Part shown: positions 50,013 through 58,472 of the stretch, piece by piece
How the letters are laid out: each line of letters opens with the position of its first letter
Numbering within the stretch: position 1 is the first letter of the stretch
Assembly (NCBI RefSeq): GCF_022227765.1
Contig: NZ_JAJMLZ010000005.1
Location: forward strand, 1 to 64,000
Direction of reading: 5' to 3'
DNA length: 64,000 nt
Source: Ectothiorhodospira shaposhnikovii
GTDB lineage: Bacteria > Pseudomonadota > Gammaproteobacteria > Ectothiorhodospirales > Ectothiorhodospiraceae
Notes under the pieces: generated by a model
The model's database searches: none
The model's input: the letters and a program-made list of their open reading frames with translations, nothing else
Told to the model about the DNA's origin: nothing
Position numbers and translations under genes: made by a program

Positions 50013-50906
50013 TCACGCCTGACCGGAAGCCGACTCCACCGCCTGGGTCACCACCTGCCGCAGGGTGTGATGACAACGGACGATCTCGCCCAGGACCACA
50101 ATGGCCGGCGCCTCCAGCCCCTCCCGACGGATGGTTTCCAGCAACTCGCCCTTGGTGGTGATCACCACCCGCTCCTCCAGGGTGGTGGCGGAGGCGACCA
50201 CCGCTGCCGGGAGTGCGTCGACCATCCCGCCCTGCCCCAGGCCATCCAGGATGAAGGGCAGGTTGCGCAGGGACATGTACAGGATCACCGGCTGATTCAG
50301 GCGCCCCACCAGGGTCCAGTCGATGCCGTCCGGCGTGGGCCGGGTGCCGGCACCATGGCCTGTGGCCAGGAACAGGGCCTGATTCACCCCCCGGCAGGTG
50401 GCCGGGATACCCACTGCGCTCAGCCCCGCCAGCCCCGAGGTCAGCCCCGGGATGACCCGATGGGGGATGCCCTGGGCCACCAGCTCGGCCACTTCCTCGC
50501 CGCCGCGACCGAAGATGAAGGGGTCACCGCCCTTGAGCCTCACCACCCGGAAGCCCCGCCGGGCCTGATCCACCAGGGTGGCGGTGATGTCATCCTGATG
50601 GGTGGAGGGCCTGCCGCCGCGCTTGCCGGCAAAGATGCGCACCGCCTCCGGACGGGCCAGGGCAAGGGCGCGGGGATCGATGAGGGCGTCATGTACCAGG
50701 ACATCCGCCTGCAACAGGGCCGACAGGGCATGCAGGGTCAGCAGCCCGGGATCACCGGGACCGGCTCCGACGATCCACACCTCCCCCTGTCGCAGTCGGG
50801 GCATGCCGGGCAACAGGGTCCCCAAGGTGTCCAGAGCGGTCTCCGGGGACAGGGGGCGAGTGGGTGAGACTTCGTTCATCGCAATGCTCCGGGGCTGTCC
50901 GCTCAT
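50013..50906 (-). CDS. cobA: Uroporphyrinogen-III C-methyltransferase (SUMT)
   Basis: 297-residue SAM uroporphyrinogen-III methyltransferase making precorrin-2, the branch point to cobalamin and siroheme. The fold is clear ([42 protein letters not shown]). There is no CysG oxidase/chelatase fusion, so it is dedicated to methylation. The ATG at 50906 overlaps the cobM stop by 4 nt; an ATG at 50879 with GGAGC upstream would remove nine residues. Part of the cobL-cobM-cobA array. Confidence 0.92.
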   Translation of the reverse strand: MSGQPRSIAMNEVSPTRPLSPETALDTLGTLLPGMPRLRQGEVWIVGAGPGDPGLLTLHALSALLQADVLVHDALIDPRALALARPEAVRIFAGKRGGRPSTHQDDITATLVDQARRGFRVVRLKGGDPFIFGRGGEEVAELVAQGIPHRVIPGLTSGLAGLSAVGIPATCRGVNQALFLATGHGAGTRPTPDGIDWTLVGRLNQPVILYMSLRNLPFILDGLGQGGMVDALPAAVVASATTLEERVVITTKGELLETIRREGLEAPAIVVLGEIVRCHHTLRQVVTQAVESASGQA

Positions 50907-51667
50907 GTCCCGTAACCGGGACGATAACGGCGGACATAGTCCGTGTTGTACAGGGCGCTTTCGCGAAAATCCTCACTGCCCAGGGCCGGCCCCACCAGGA
51001 TCAGGGCGGTACGCTCAATGGGATCGACCCGGTGCATGGCCACGATGCCGGACAGGGTGCCCCGCAGCACCGTCTGATCCGGCCAACTGGCGCGGGCGAC
51101 GATCGCCACCGGGCAGTCCTCGCCATAGTGGGGTACCAGGGCCGCCACCACGTCCTCCAGACGGTGGATGGCCAGATGAATGGCCAGGGTGGCGCCGGTG
51201 CGGGCAAAGTTTTCCAGGGTTTCGCCCGGCGGCATGGCGGAGGCGCGTCCGGACATGCGCGTGATCACCAGACTTTGGGCCACTTCCGGCACCGTCAGTT
51301 CCCGCCCCAGCACGGCGGCGGCGGCGGCAAAGGCAGGCACGCCGGGGGTGAGGGTGTAGGGAATGCCCCGTCGATCCAGACGGCGCATCTGCTCGGCCAC
51401 GGCGCTGTAGACGGACAGATCGCCGGAGTGCAGGCGGGCCACATCCTCCCCGGCCTCGTGGGCACGGACGTATTCCGCCTCGATGGCATCCAGATCCATC
51501 GGCGCCGTGTCCACCAACCGCGCCCCGGGTGGGCAATGCTCCAGCAACTCCGCCGGCACGATGGAGCCGGCGTAGAGACACACGGGGCAACGGGCCAGCA
51601 GGCGCGCGCCCCGCAGGGTGATCAGATCCGCCGCGCCGGGGCCGGCGCCGATGAAGTGTACGGTCAT
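50903..51667 (-). CDS. cobM: Precorrin-4 C11-methyltransferase
   Basis: 254-residue SAM methyltransferase acting at C11 of precorrin-4. The sequence is the CobM/CbiF type ([49 protein letters not shown]), the last two being group-specific. ATG at 51667 is used; a TTG one codon earlier is possible. It begins 3 nt after the cobL stop and overlaps cobA by 4 nt. Confidence 0.93.
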   Translation of the reverse strand: MTVHFIGAGPGAADLITLRGARLLARCPVCLYAGSIVPAELLEHCPPGARLVDTAPMDLDAIEAEYVRAHEAGEDVARLHSGDLSVYSAVAEQMRRLDRRGIPYTLTPGVPAFAAAAAVLGRELTVPEVAQSLVITRMSGRASAMPPGETLENFARTGATLAIHLAIHRLEDVVAALVPHYGEDCPVAIVARASWPDQTVLRGTLSGIVAMHRVDPIERTALILVGPALGSEDFRESALYNTDYVRRYRPGYGT

Positions 51668-51670
51668 CAA

Positions 51671-52921
51671 TCAGTTCCTCTTTTCCACCGCCCATTGCAC
51701 CACGGGCATGGCGGGACGGAAACCGTGCAGACTGCCAACGGGTTCCAGACGTTCCACCGACAGACGGGTCAGGGTGCCGCCGTAGCGCTGCCAGGCCCGC
51801 TGGATGACTTGCTCCGTCTCCAACACCACCACGTTCGCCACCAGGCGACCACCGGGGAGCAGGGCGGCCCAGCACTGGTCGATGACGGCCTCGTCGCGGG
51901 CGCCGCCGCCGATGAAGATCGCATCCGGCCGGGGCAATCCCTCCAGTACGGCGGGGGCACGACCGACCCGCACCTCCAGCCGGGGGACGCCCAGGGCGGC
52001 GGCATTGCGGGCCGCGCGGGCGGCCCGCTCCGGGTGGCTGTCCACGGCAATGGCCCGGGTGCCGGGGTGGGCCAGCAGCCATTCGATGCCGATGGAACCG
52101 GAACCCGCCCCCACGTCCCAGAGCAGCGCGCCGGCCCGGGGACGCAGACTGGACAGGGTGACGGCGCGGATCTCCCGCTTGGTGATCTGGCCGTCGTGTT
52201 CGAACCAGTCATCCGGCAGCCCCGGGGCCAGGGGAATGATGGGGGCATCCGCCTCCGCCAGTACCTCCAGTGCCAGCAGGTTCAGGGGCTGGACGTCCTG
52301 GAGGTCGAAATCCCGTGCCCTGACATGACGCTGGCGTTCCCGTGGACCACCCAGGGCCTCCATCAGGGTCACGGCGGTCTCACCGAATCCCCAGCGGGTC
52401 AGGGCCTCGCAGATCTGCCCCGGCGAGTCCTGGTCGGCGGTCAGGACGAACAGGCGCGCACCCGGCTGCAGGGCCGGCCGCAGGGTCTCCAGGGGCCGGC
52501 CGGTGAGGGACACCACCGCGCATTCCTGCTGGGCCCAGCCCAGGCGGGCGGCGGCCAGCGACACGCTGGAGGGATGAGGCAGGCAGCACATCTCCCGCGC
52601 CGGCAGATGCCGCAGCAGGGTGGTGCCCACGCCGAAGAAAAAGGGATCACCGGAAGCCAGCACCACCACCGGCTGCCCCCGCCGGGCGAGAATCCGGGGC
52701 AGGGTGTCGGACAGGGGCGAGGCCCAGGGCAGTGCTTCTCCCCGGATCAGGGGCGCGGCCAGGGTCAGATGACGTGCTCCGCCGACCACCAGGACGGCGG
52801 CACCGATCAGGGCGCGGGCAGCGGGACTCAGGGCCTCGACGCCCTCCTCTCCCAGGCCTATGATGCTCAGCCAGGGACCCGGGGGGGCACCGGCCGGCTG
52901 ACGGACGTGTTCAGCGGTCAT
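51671..52921 (-). CDS. cobL: Precorrin-6Y C5,15-methyltransferase (decarboxylating)
   Basis: 416-residue fused enzyme. The N-terminal CbiE-like methyltransferase domain (IIGLGEEGVEALSPAARALI; ASGDPFFFGVGTTLL) is followed by a C-terminal CbiT-like methyltransferase domain (LLWDVGAGSGSIGIEWLLAHPG). It methylates C5 and C15 and decarboxylates C12. The ATG at 52921 gives normal CobL length; the longer frame to 53092 would overlap cobK. It is divergent from cobK across 86 nt with no obvious riboswitch. Confidence 0.93.
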   Translation of the reverse strand: MTAEHVRQPAGAPPGPWLSIIGLGEEGVEALSPAARALIGAAVLVVGGARHLTLAAPLIRGEALPWASPLSDTLPRILARRGQPVVVLASGDPFFFGVGTTLLRHLPAREMCCLPHPSSVSLAAARLGWAQQECAVVSLTGRPLETLRPALQPGARLFVLTADQDSPGQICEALTRWGFGETAVTLMEALGGPRERQRHVRARDFDLQDVQPLNLLALEVLAEADAPIIPLAPGLPDDWFEHDGQITKREIRAVTLSSLRPRAGALLWDVGAGSGSIGIEWLLAHPGTRAIAVDSHPERAARAARNAAALGVPRLEVRVGRAPAVLEGLPRPDAIFIGGGARDEAVIDQCWAALLPGGRLVANVVVLETEQVIQRAWQRYGGTLTRLSVERLEPVGSLHGFRPAMPVVQWAVEKRN

Positions 52922-53007
52922 TGCAATCTCTGCCCCGGCGACATCCCGCGCCCCGCCCCACCGGCCAAGGGGCCGGGTCTGCCCATCCGTTCTGCCTGAA
53001 GCGAGCC

Positions 53008-53787
53008 ATGACCCACACACCCCTGCGCATCCTGATCCTCGGCGGCACCGGAGAAGCCTTGCAACTGGCCCGGGCCCTGGAAGGTGACGCACGCTTTGCC
53101 CCCACCTACTCGGTGGCCGGGCGCACGCAAAATCCCCGCCTGCCGGACCTGCCCTGCCGCGGCGGCGGCTTCGGGGGCCCCGACGGCCTGGCCGGCTACC
53201 TGGGCCGGGAGGCCGTCGAGGTACTGGTGGATGCCACCCACCCCTTTGCCGCCCGCATGTCCACCCATGCGGTCATGGCCGCGAAGCAGACGGGCGTTGC
53301 CCTGCTGGCCCTGCGGCGCCCGGCCTGGATACCCGGCCCGGAGGATCACTGGCACGGGGTGCCGGACATGGCCGCCGCGGTACAGGCCCTGGGCACCCGC
53401 CCCCGGCGGGTCTTTCTCACCATCGGGCAACTGGAACTGGCTCCCTTTTGCGAGGCACCCTGGCATCGTTACATCATTCGCAGCGTGGATCTGCCCGCGG
53501 TACGTCCGCCGGACTGCCTGTGCATCACCGAACGCGGCCCCTTCCGGCTGGAGGATGAACAACGACTGCTGCTGCAGCACCGCATCGACGCCCTGGTGAC
53601 CAAGAACTCCGGCGGCGAGGCCACCCGCGCCAAGCTGGAAGCGGCACGGATGTGCAACGTGGAGGTGATCATGGTGGATCGCCCGTGGGTGCCGCCGGCG
53701 CCCGCCGAAGTGCCGGACCCGAAGGCCGCCCTGGACTGGCTGGGCGCCCACTACGTCCGTTCCCGACCCACGCTGCGGGGCGTGTAG
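53008..53787 (+). CDS. cobK: Precorrin-6A reductase
   Basis: 259-residue NADPH-dependent precorrin-6A reductase (CobK/CbiJ). The N-terminus ILILGGTGEALQLARAL and the motifs DATHPFAARMS and VTKNSGGEATRAKLEAA are characteristic. It is the only plus-strand gene inside the minus-strand cobH-cobI-cobJ / cobL-cobM-cobA block. Its last 37 nt overlap the end of cobJ on the other strand. Confidence 0.93.
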   Translation: MTHTPLRILILGGTGEALQLARALEGDARFAPTYSVAGRTQNPRLPDLPCRGGGFGGPDGLAGYLGREAVEVLVDATHPFAARMSTHAVMAAKQTGVALLALRRPAWIPGPEDHWHGVPDMAAAVQALGTRPRRVFLTIGQLELAPFCEAPWHRYIIRSVDLPAVRPPDCLCITERGPFRLEDEQRLLLQHRIDALVTKNSGGEATRAKLEAARMCNVEVIMVDRPWVPPAPAEVPDPKAALDWLGAHYVRSRPTLRGV

Positions 53788-54515
53788 ATCCAGGGATCCT
53801 GCCCGGTACGGGGGATCAGCCGGGTCTCGGCGTTGCCGACGATCACCAGGGTGCGCATGTCCGCCTGCTCCGGCCGGGCCCGGGCCAGGGTGGTCACCGC
53901 CACCGCCTCTTCCGGGCGGCTTACGGCACGGGCAAAGATCACCGGCACATGGCCCGGTAGATGACGACGCAACAGGGTCAGGGCTTCGCCCAGTTGCCAG
54001 GGACGCGCCTTGGAAATGGGATTGTAGAACGCCATGGCAAAACCGCCGCGGGCGGCGCACTCAAGGCGATTCAGGATGACGGTCCAGGGTTTGAGGTTGT
54101 CCGACAGGGACATGACGCAGAAGTCATTGCCGAACGGCGCCCCCAGACGGGCACCGGCGGCCAGCACCGCGGACACCCCGGGATGCACGGTCACCTCCAG
54201 ATCCCGCCAGCCGGGCTCGCCATGGTCCATGGCCTCGAAGACCGCGGCCGCCATGCCGAACACACCGCCGTCGCCGGACGAGACCACGGCCACCCGAGCG
54301 CCTTCCGCGGCCAGTTGCAGGGCCAGGCGCGCCCGCATGATCTCCTCGCGGTTGTCGGAGGCATGGATCCGCTGCCCCCCCTCGGCGACCACCCGCTCCA
54401 CATAGGGGACATACCCCACCAGATCCGTGGCCTGGGCCAGGGCCAGGGTGGCCCGGGGACAACGCAAATCCTCGGCGCCGGGACCCAGACCGATGACATC
54501 CACGCGACCGCTCAT
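53751..54515 (-). CDS. cobJ: Precorrin-3B C17-methyltransferase
   Basis: 254-residue ring-contracting methyltransferase of the CobJ/CbiH type (GLGPGAEDLRCPRATLAL; VVSSGDGGVFGMAAAVFEA; DFCVMSLSDNLKPW; AFYNPISKARPWQL). It acts on precorrin-3B, the product expected of CobZ encoded 5 kb away. It overlaps cobI by 4 nt upstream and the convergent cobK by 37 nt at its 3' end. Confidence 0.94.
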   Translation of the reverse strand: MSGRVDVIGLGPGAEDLRCPRATLALAQATDLVGYVPYVERVVAEGGQRIHASDNREEIMRARLALQLAAEGARVAVVSSGDGGVFGMAAAVFEAMDHGEPGWRDLEVTVHPGVSAVLAAGARLGAPFGNDFCVMSLSDNLKPWTVILNRLECAARGGFAMAFYNPISKARPWQLGEALTLLRRHLPGHVPVIFARAVSRPEEAVAVTTLARARPEQADMRTLVIVGNAETRLIPRTGQDPWIYTPRSVGRERT

Positions 54516-55246
54516 CGAACCCCCTGCCTGCCGGGTACCAGCACGATGGTGAAATAGGGCGCCGTCCGGTCTTCCGGCCAGTCGGCCAGGCGCGCCACAT
54601 GGGCGCCCTCCATGGTGCCCCGCTCCACCAGAATGGCCCGTTCCAGCAGACCGGCCCGGATCAGGGCCGTGCGGATACGGGGAAGATTACGGCCCACCTT
54701 CATGAAAACAGCGGCATCGGTACGGCTCAGATGGGACACCATGGCGTCCTCCGGCAGGGTGCCGGGAATCACCGTGAGCACATCGTCACCATGGGTGATC
54801 GGGGTATCGGCCTGGGTCCAGCATCCACTCATGCCGCTGATGCCGGGGACCACCCGGGCCGGGAAGCGGTGAGACAGGCGATCGTGCAGATACATGTAGG
54901 AACCATACAGGAAGGGATCACCCTCGCAGATCACCGCCACATCCTCTCCTGCGTCCAGATGGCGCGCCACCGCCGCCGCCGCCTGGTCGTAGAAGTCGCT
55001 CATGTCGCGCGCATAACGGGGATCATGGATGGAGACCTCGGTGGTGAAGGGGTACTCCAGGCGCAGGATCCGCTGCTCGGGAAGCAGGTGGGGGCCGGCG
55101 ATCCCCAGGGCCTGCCCGGTGCGACCCTGCTTGGCAAAGGCGGCCACCACCGGTGCCGCCCGCAGCAGGCGCAAGGCCTTGAGGGTGATGAGTTCCGGAT
55201 CACCGGGCCCCAGACCGATGCCGAACAGGGTGCCGGAGCCGCTCAT
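54512..55246 (-). CDS. cobI: Precorrin-2 C20-methyltransferase
   Basis: 244-residue SAM methyltransferase making precorrin-3A (CobI/CbiL type: FGIGLGPGDPELITLKAL; VICEGDPFLYGSYMYLHDRL; VVPGISGMSGCW). It overlaps cobH and cobJ by 4 nt on each side, a tightly coupled cobH-cobI-cobJ unit. Confidence 0.94.
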   Translation of the reverse strand: MSGSGTLFGIGLGPGDPELITLKALRLLRAAPVVAAFAKQGRTGQALGIAGPHLLPEQRILRLEYPFTTEVSIHDPRYARDMSDFYDQAAAAVARHLDAGEDVAVICEGDPFLYGSYMYLHDRLSHRFPARVVPGISGMSGCWTQADTPITHGDDVLTVIPGTLPEDAMVSHLSRTDAAVFMKVGRNLPRIRTALIRAGLLERAILVERGTMEGAHVARLADWPEDRTAPYFTIVLVPGRQGVR

Positions 55247-55875
55247 TCCTGTTCACTCGCCAAGGCGTTGATGGCCGCCACGGTCATGGCGCTTCCGCCC
55301 AGACGGCCGTGGACGATCACGGACTCAAGACCCGGATAGGCGGCCAGGGCCTCCTTGGATTCCGCGGCGCCGACGAAACCCACCGCCATGCCGATCACCA
55401 GAGCCGGACGGGGCGCCCCCGCATCGATCAACTCCAGCAGGTGGAACAGGGCGGTCGGGGCATTGCCGATGGCCACCACGGCACCATCGAGCCGTTCCCC
55501 CCACAGATCCAGGGCGGCAGCGGAGCGGGTGTTGCCGATCCGCCGCGCCAGTTCGGGGACGCGGGGGTCGTCCAGGGTGCAGATGATCTCGTTGTCCGCC
55601 GGCAGCCGGGCGCGGGTAATGCCGTGGGCCACCATCTTGGCGTCACAGAGGATGGGCTTCCCCGCCAGCAGGGCCGCCCTTCCCGCCTTGGCGGCATCGG
55701 GCGTGAAGACCACCTGGGGCGCCAGTTCCACCATGCCGCAGGCATGGATCATGCGCACCACCACCCGGGCCTCCTCGGTACTGAAACCGTCCAGTCGGGC
55801 TTCGCCGCGGATGGTGGCGAAGGATTTACGATAGATGGCCGCGCCATCCTTGATGTAGTCGTAGGTCTGGGGCAT
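55243..55875 (-). CDS. cobH: Precorrin-8X methylmutase
   Basis: 210-residue CobH/CbiC that moves the C11 methyl to C12 to give hydrogenobyrinic acid. Typical features are DYIKDGAAIYRKSFATIR at the start, MVAHGITRARL with the catalytic His, and VIGMAVGFVGAAESKEAL. ATG at 55875 fits the family N-terminus; a TTG at 55902 is possible. First gene of the cobH-cobI-cobJ unit, divergent from the B12-binding protein gene across 240 nt. Confidence 0.94.
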   Translation of the reverse strand: MPQTYDYIKDGAAIYRKSFATIRGEARLDGFSTEEARVVVRMIHACGMVELAPQVVFTPDAAKAGRAALLAGKPILCDAKMVAHGITRARLPADNEIICTLDDPRVPELARRIGNTRSAAALDLWGERLDGAVVAIGNAPTALFHLLELIDAGAPRPALVIGMAVGFVGAAESKEALAAYPGLESVIVHGRLGGSAMTVAAINALASEQE

Positions 55876-56017
55876 GGATCGAGTGAACTGCGTGAAGGGC
55901 AATGCCGGGGCGGCCGGAGCGGGTGGGTAAGCTTAGCGGGTCGGGGTCCACGGGGCAATGCCCGACTTGCCCGACACCGGCCATCGGCCACCGGCGTTAC
56001 CGGCTTTTTGAGGCCCG

Positions 56018-56049
56018 GGCATGCAAGCGCACTATAATCAGGCATGCAA
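56018..56049 (+). promoter_or_regulatory. TATAAT promoter flanked by GGCATGCAA direct repeats
   Basis: A consensus -10, TATAAT (56033-56038), lies between two identical repeats GGCATGCAA (56018-56026 and 56041-56049), 23 bp apart start to start, about two helical turns. The -35 is poor (TTGAGG at 56008), as expected of a promoter needing an activator. It points toward the B12-binding protein gene. Confidence 0.55.
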
Positions 56050-56090
56050 TCCTGTCGCCGCCAATCCCGTCAACCCTCGCCGAGGCAAGA

Positions 56091-56106
56091 TTTTCAGGCC
56101 TGAAAA
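56091..56106. promoter_or_regulatory. Perfect 16-bp palindrome before the B12-sensor gene
   Basis: TTTTCAGGCCTGAAAA is perfectly symmetrical and ends 10 nt before the ATG at 56116, about 50 nt downstream of the TATAAT box. It could be a repressor operator or, in RNA, a hairpin covering the ribosome site. Confidence 0.6.
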
Positions 56107-56115
56107 ACCGTCACC

Positions 56116-57243
56116 ATGCCGATCCCTCCAATCATGCCGCCGCTACCATGCTCGCAGGTTCCCAAAGGCACCTCGGACCGTTATCGGCAGCACAGAAACC
56201 GGATGGCCAGCCTGGTTTCACGTACGATGGCCAGGCATCCCCGATGCGATGAATTCAGCGGCGGGCACGGCATGCGCTTGCTGGAATGCAATCACCGCAA
56301 TCACGCGGCCTTCATGGCCGAGGTGCTTGCGGCCAATGACTTTCAGCTGCTGGCGGAGACCCTGCCCTGGGTGTATGCCGCCTATCATCATCAGGGCGTG
56401 CATTTTGACTATTTCCCCGCCCAGTTCGAAGCCTGGACACAGGCCATCCGTCTCACGCTCAGCGAAGCCGACGCGGAACATCTCCTGCCCGTGTACCGCT
56501 GGATGGCCGACAGTCATCCCGCGATCATCAAGACCGCCCTGTCTCATCAGGCTCGCAGGCTCCACGTCCCCGACCGGTACCGGGAGGAATACACCTACAT
56601 CACTGCCAGCCTGCTGCAGGGAAATTATCCGGACATCATCCGTCGCTGCAGAGCATTGCTGAGCCGCGGCATGTCCTACGGCGACATCCTGCAGGAACTG
56701 TTCTATCCCGCCATGGTGGATGTCGGGGCACGCTGGGAGGACGGCGAGATTTCAGTGTCCATGGAACACCAGGCCACCGCCATGGCCTACGGCATCCTGT
56801 CTTCCCTTTACCATGATCTACCCTTCCCCGACATCCACCGCGGACACGCCCTGGTCAGCCCCGTTTCAAACGAGTTTCACGAAATGGGCGCCTGGATGCT
56901 GGCAACCAGCCTGGAACTGGATGGGTGGGACATCACCCTGCTGGGCGGCGATACCCCCCGGGAATATCTGATCACGACGGCGGTGCGGCAACGCCCCAGG
57001 TTCGTGGCCCTATCGGTGACCCTGATCAGCAACATCCATGAAGCCCGCTGTACCATCGAATACCTGCGGCAGGCCCTTGGACGTGACAGCACCACCCGCA
57101 TCCTGGTCGGTGGGCAGGCGTTTCTCATGGCCCCCCGCCTGGCCGCATCCGTGGGGGCCGATGCTTGCCTGGAAAGTTGTGATGCGGCGGTCCGATGGGC
57201 GCGAACCCTGGAGGCGGAAACTGATGAACCCATCAGCTCTTGA
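56116..57243 (+). CDS. B12-binding light-sensor-type protein (W-x9-EH)
   Basis: 375-residue protein (from 56116; start uncertain, 56272 possible and more protein-like). After an N-terminal helical region of no known family, a four-helix B12-binding cap (about residues 155-225) carries W207, E217 and H218, the W-x9-EH motif of adenosylcobalamin photoreceptors such as CarH and AerR. A Rossmann B12 domain follows (about 240-365). It has the axial-ligand motif E253-F-H255-E-M-G258 and later SVTL and LVGGQAF. No DNA-binding domain is present, so output should be through a partner. The next gene, a diguanylate cyclase, overlaps it by 20 nt. Light sensing is inferred. Confidence 0.85.
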   Translation: MPIPPIMPPLPCSQVPKGTSDRYRQHRNRMASLVSRTMARHPRCDEFSGGHGMRLLECNHRNHAAFMAEVLAANDFQLLAETLPWVYAAYHHQGVHFDYFPAQFEAWTQAIRLTLSEADAEHLLPVYRWMADSHPAIIKTALSHQARRLHVPDRYREEYTYITASLLQGNYPDIIRRCRALLSRGMSYGDILQELFYPAMVDVGARWEDGEISVSMEHQATAMAYGILSSLYHDLPFPDIHRGHALVSPVSNEFHEMGAWMLATSLELDGWDITLLGGDTPREYLITTAVRQRPRFVALSVTLISNIHEARCTIEYLRQALGRDSTTRILVGGQAFLMAPRLAASVGADACLESCDAAVRWARTLEAETDEPISS

Positions 57244-58228
57244 TCCCACCCTGCAGCCCGAACTGGCTCGGGCACTCCACAGCTATGTCATGGAGTCCGG
57301 CCGCCTGGTGGTAGTGGAAGTGGACAGTGACGGCCGGATCATGGGTGCCAACGTCACGTTCCGTTCCCGCTTTGCCGGATTTGCGGATGTACGCGGTGAA
57401 TCCCTGTCCCGGTTCCTGGCCAGCGATGACGAGATGCCCGACATCGAGCCGGGACTTGCCCACCGTACCGCCATCGCCCGGATATTCAACACCGTCATGG
57501 GAGGAGAAAACTACCTGTTCCATGCCTATCCGCTCAATGCCCACACACTGCTGATCGGGGAGCCCGCCAAGACGGACGACAGCGACGTGATCGGCCGCAT
57601 GGGCAATCTGGCACTGGAAATGTCCCGCCTGGTCAGGGATCTTCGCAAGGCCAATCACGATCTGGCCGTGGCCAACGAGCTGAATCAGCAGCTGGCCCGC
57701 ACCGACGCGTTGACGCACCTGGCCAACCGCCGGTATTTCATGGAGCGCCTCCAACAAGGGGTGGTCCAGGCCCAGAGTCGCCGGCATGCCCTCTCCATCC
57801 TGATGATGGACCTGGATCACTTCAAGCAGATCAATGACAGCTTCGGTCATGCCGCCGGTGACACAGCGCTGACCGCCTTTGCGGAACTGCTGCGCGCGCT
57901 GGTCAGAATGTCAGACCTGCCGGGGCGACTGGGGGGAGAGGAATTCGGACTTTACATGTTTGACACCCATCGCCACGTGGCCGCGGCGGTGGCGGAACGC
58001 ATCCGGGCAAGTACCTGGGAGCTTCGCCCCAACGGGCTGGATCATCGACTCAGTGTCAGTATCGGTATCGCCGTGCTTGAGCCCGAAGAGGATGCGGAAG
58101 CGCTGATAAGACGTGCCGACACCGCGCTTTATCAAGCCAAGAATCAGGGCCGTAACCGGGTCGTCATCGCAGGGCCGGAGTCGGAACACGCGACCGGACG
58201 GGAAGAGAATGCACCTAGGAAGGACTGA
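57224..58228 (+). CDS. PAS-GGDEF diguanylate cyclase coupled to the B12 sensor
   Basis: 334-residue cytoplasmic protein. The N-terminal PAS-like domain (about residues 15-115; VVVEVDSDGRIMGANVTF) is followed by a coiled-coil-like linker (SRLVRDLRKANHDLAVANELNQQL) and a GGDEF domain with active GGEEF and an intact I-site (RMSD five residues before). It should make cyclic di-GMP. The ATG at 57224 lies inside the B12-sensor gene (20-nt overlap) with GGAGG upstream, implying coupled translation and probably a common pathway. It is convergent with the antenna genes. Confidence 0.88.
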   Translation: MNPSALDPTLQPELARALHSYVMESGRLVVVEVDSDGRIMGANVTFRSRFAGFADVRGESLSRFLASDDEMPDIEPGLAHRTAIARIFNTVMGGENYLFHAYPLNAHTLLIGEPAKTDDSDVIGRMGNLALEMSRLVRDLRKANHDLAVANELNQQLARTDALTHLANRRYFMERLQQGVVQAQSRRHALSILMMDLDHFKQINDSFGHAAGDTALTAFAELLRALVRMSDLPGRLGGEEFGLYMFDTHRHVAAAVAERIRASTWELRPNGLDHRLSVSIGIAVLEPEEDAEALIRRADTALYQAKNQGRNRVVIAGPESEHATGREENAPRKD

Positions 58229-58330
58229 CATGATCGACCGCACGGACCGCGGGCGATAAAAATTTCAGGAGGGGGGGGGTTGCAATACCCGAGGGTTTTG
58301 ATCAATATTAGACCCATGCCCTCAAACGGA

Positions 58331-58420
58331 AGGTGGAGGAGCCTGGCGGTTCTCCGAACGATTGGCCTCTGCAAAAGTCACAATCGTGCGTCGATCGAAC
58401 CGACAGGTACTCCTCCACCT
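58331..58420. ncRNA. Candidate 90-nt rod-like structured RNA or inverted repeat
   Basis: Three nested stems fold the segment onto itself. AGGTGGAGGAG (58331-58341) pairs with CTCCTCCACCT (58410-58420), 11 of 11. CCTGGCGGTTC (58342-58352) pairs with GAACCGACAGG (58397-58407), 10 of 11. ACGATTG (58358-58364) pairs with CAATCGT (58381-58387), 7 of 7. A 16-nt loop (58365-58380) closes it. The strand of expression is not fixed. It matches no RNA family I know. It could be a small RNA, a long 3' UTR structure or a remnant palindromic repeat. Confidence 0.45.
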
Positions 58421-58435
58421 GCACTGCTAGTGCAG
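58419..58435. other. Small perfect hairpin beside the rod element
   Basis: CTGCACT-GCT-AGTGCAG is a perfect 7-bp stem with a 3-nt loop, abutting the long hairpin. Outer bases GGTACT (58406-58411) and AGTACC (58434-58439) could form an alternative pairing that competes with the large stem. Confidence 0.5.
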
Positions 58436-58449
58436 TACCGCTACTGCAA

Positions 58450-58472
58450 AGACCCTCTTAGTAGAAGGGTCT
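58450..58472 (-). terminator. Hairpin at the end of the antenna operon
   Basis: On the minus strand AGACCCT (58472-58466) pairs with AGGGTCT (58456-58450) across 9 nt that include the stop codon of the beta-subunit gene. TTTGC follows. The stem could stop transcription or protect the very abundant antenna mRNA from 3' degradation. Confidence 0.55.

Larger units (their letters stand above)
58229..58457. other. Structured intergenic region, GGDEF gene / antenna genes
   Basis: 229 nt between two convergent genes, with no frame that looks like a protein. It holds a run of nine G (58271-58279), an AT-rich stretch around TTGATCAATATTAG (58298-58311), a long imperfect hairpin (58331-58420), a small perfect hairpin (58419-58435) and the antenna terminator (58450-58472). 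Confidence 0.6.

Noticed and set aside
52921-53008. Cobalamin riboswitch upstream of cob genes
   Set aside because: I looked before cobQ, cobK/cobL, cobH and metE for the conserved B12-box and stems and saw none; the gaps are also mostly too short.
58271-58279. Run of nine G as a phase-variation tract
   Set aside because: It lies between convergent genes, outside any coding frame and not between promoter elements, so slippage has no obvious effect.
58331-58420. tRNA gene (including a selenocysteine-type tRNA)
   Set aside because: The closing stem and a TTCGAT-like loop looked suggestive, but the inner stems form one rod instead of a cloverleaf and there is no proper T-arm or anticodon arm.
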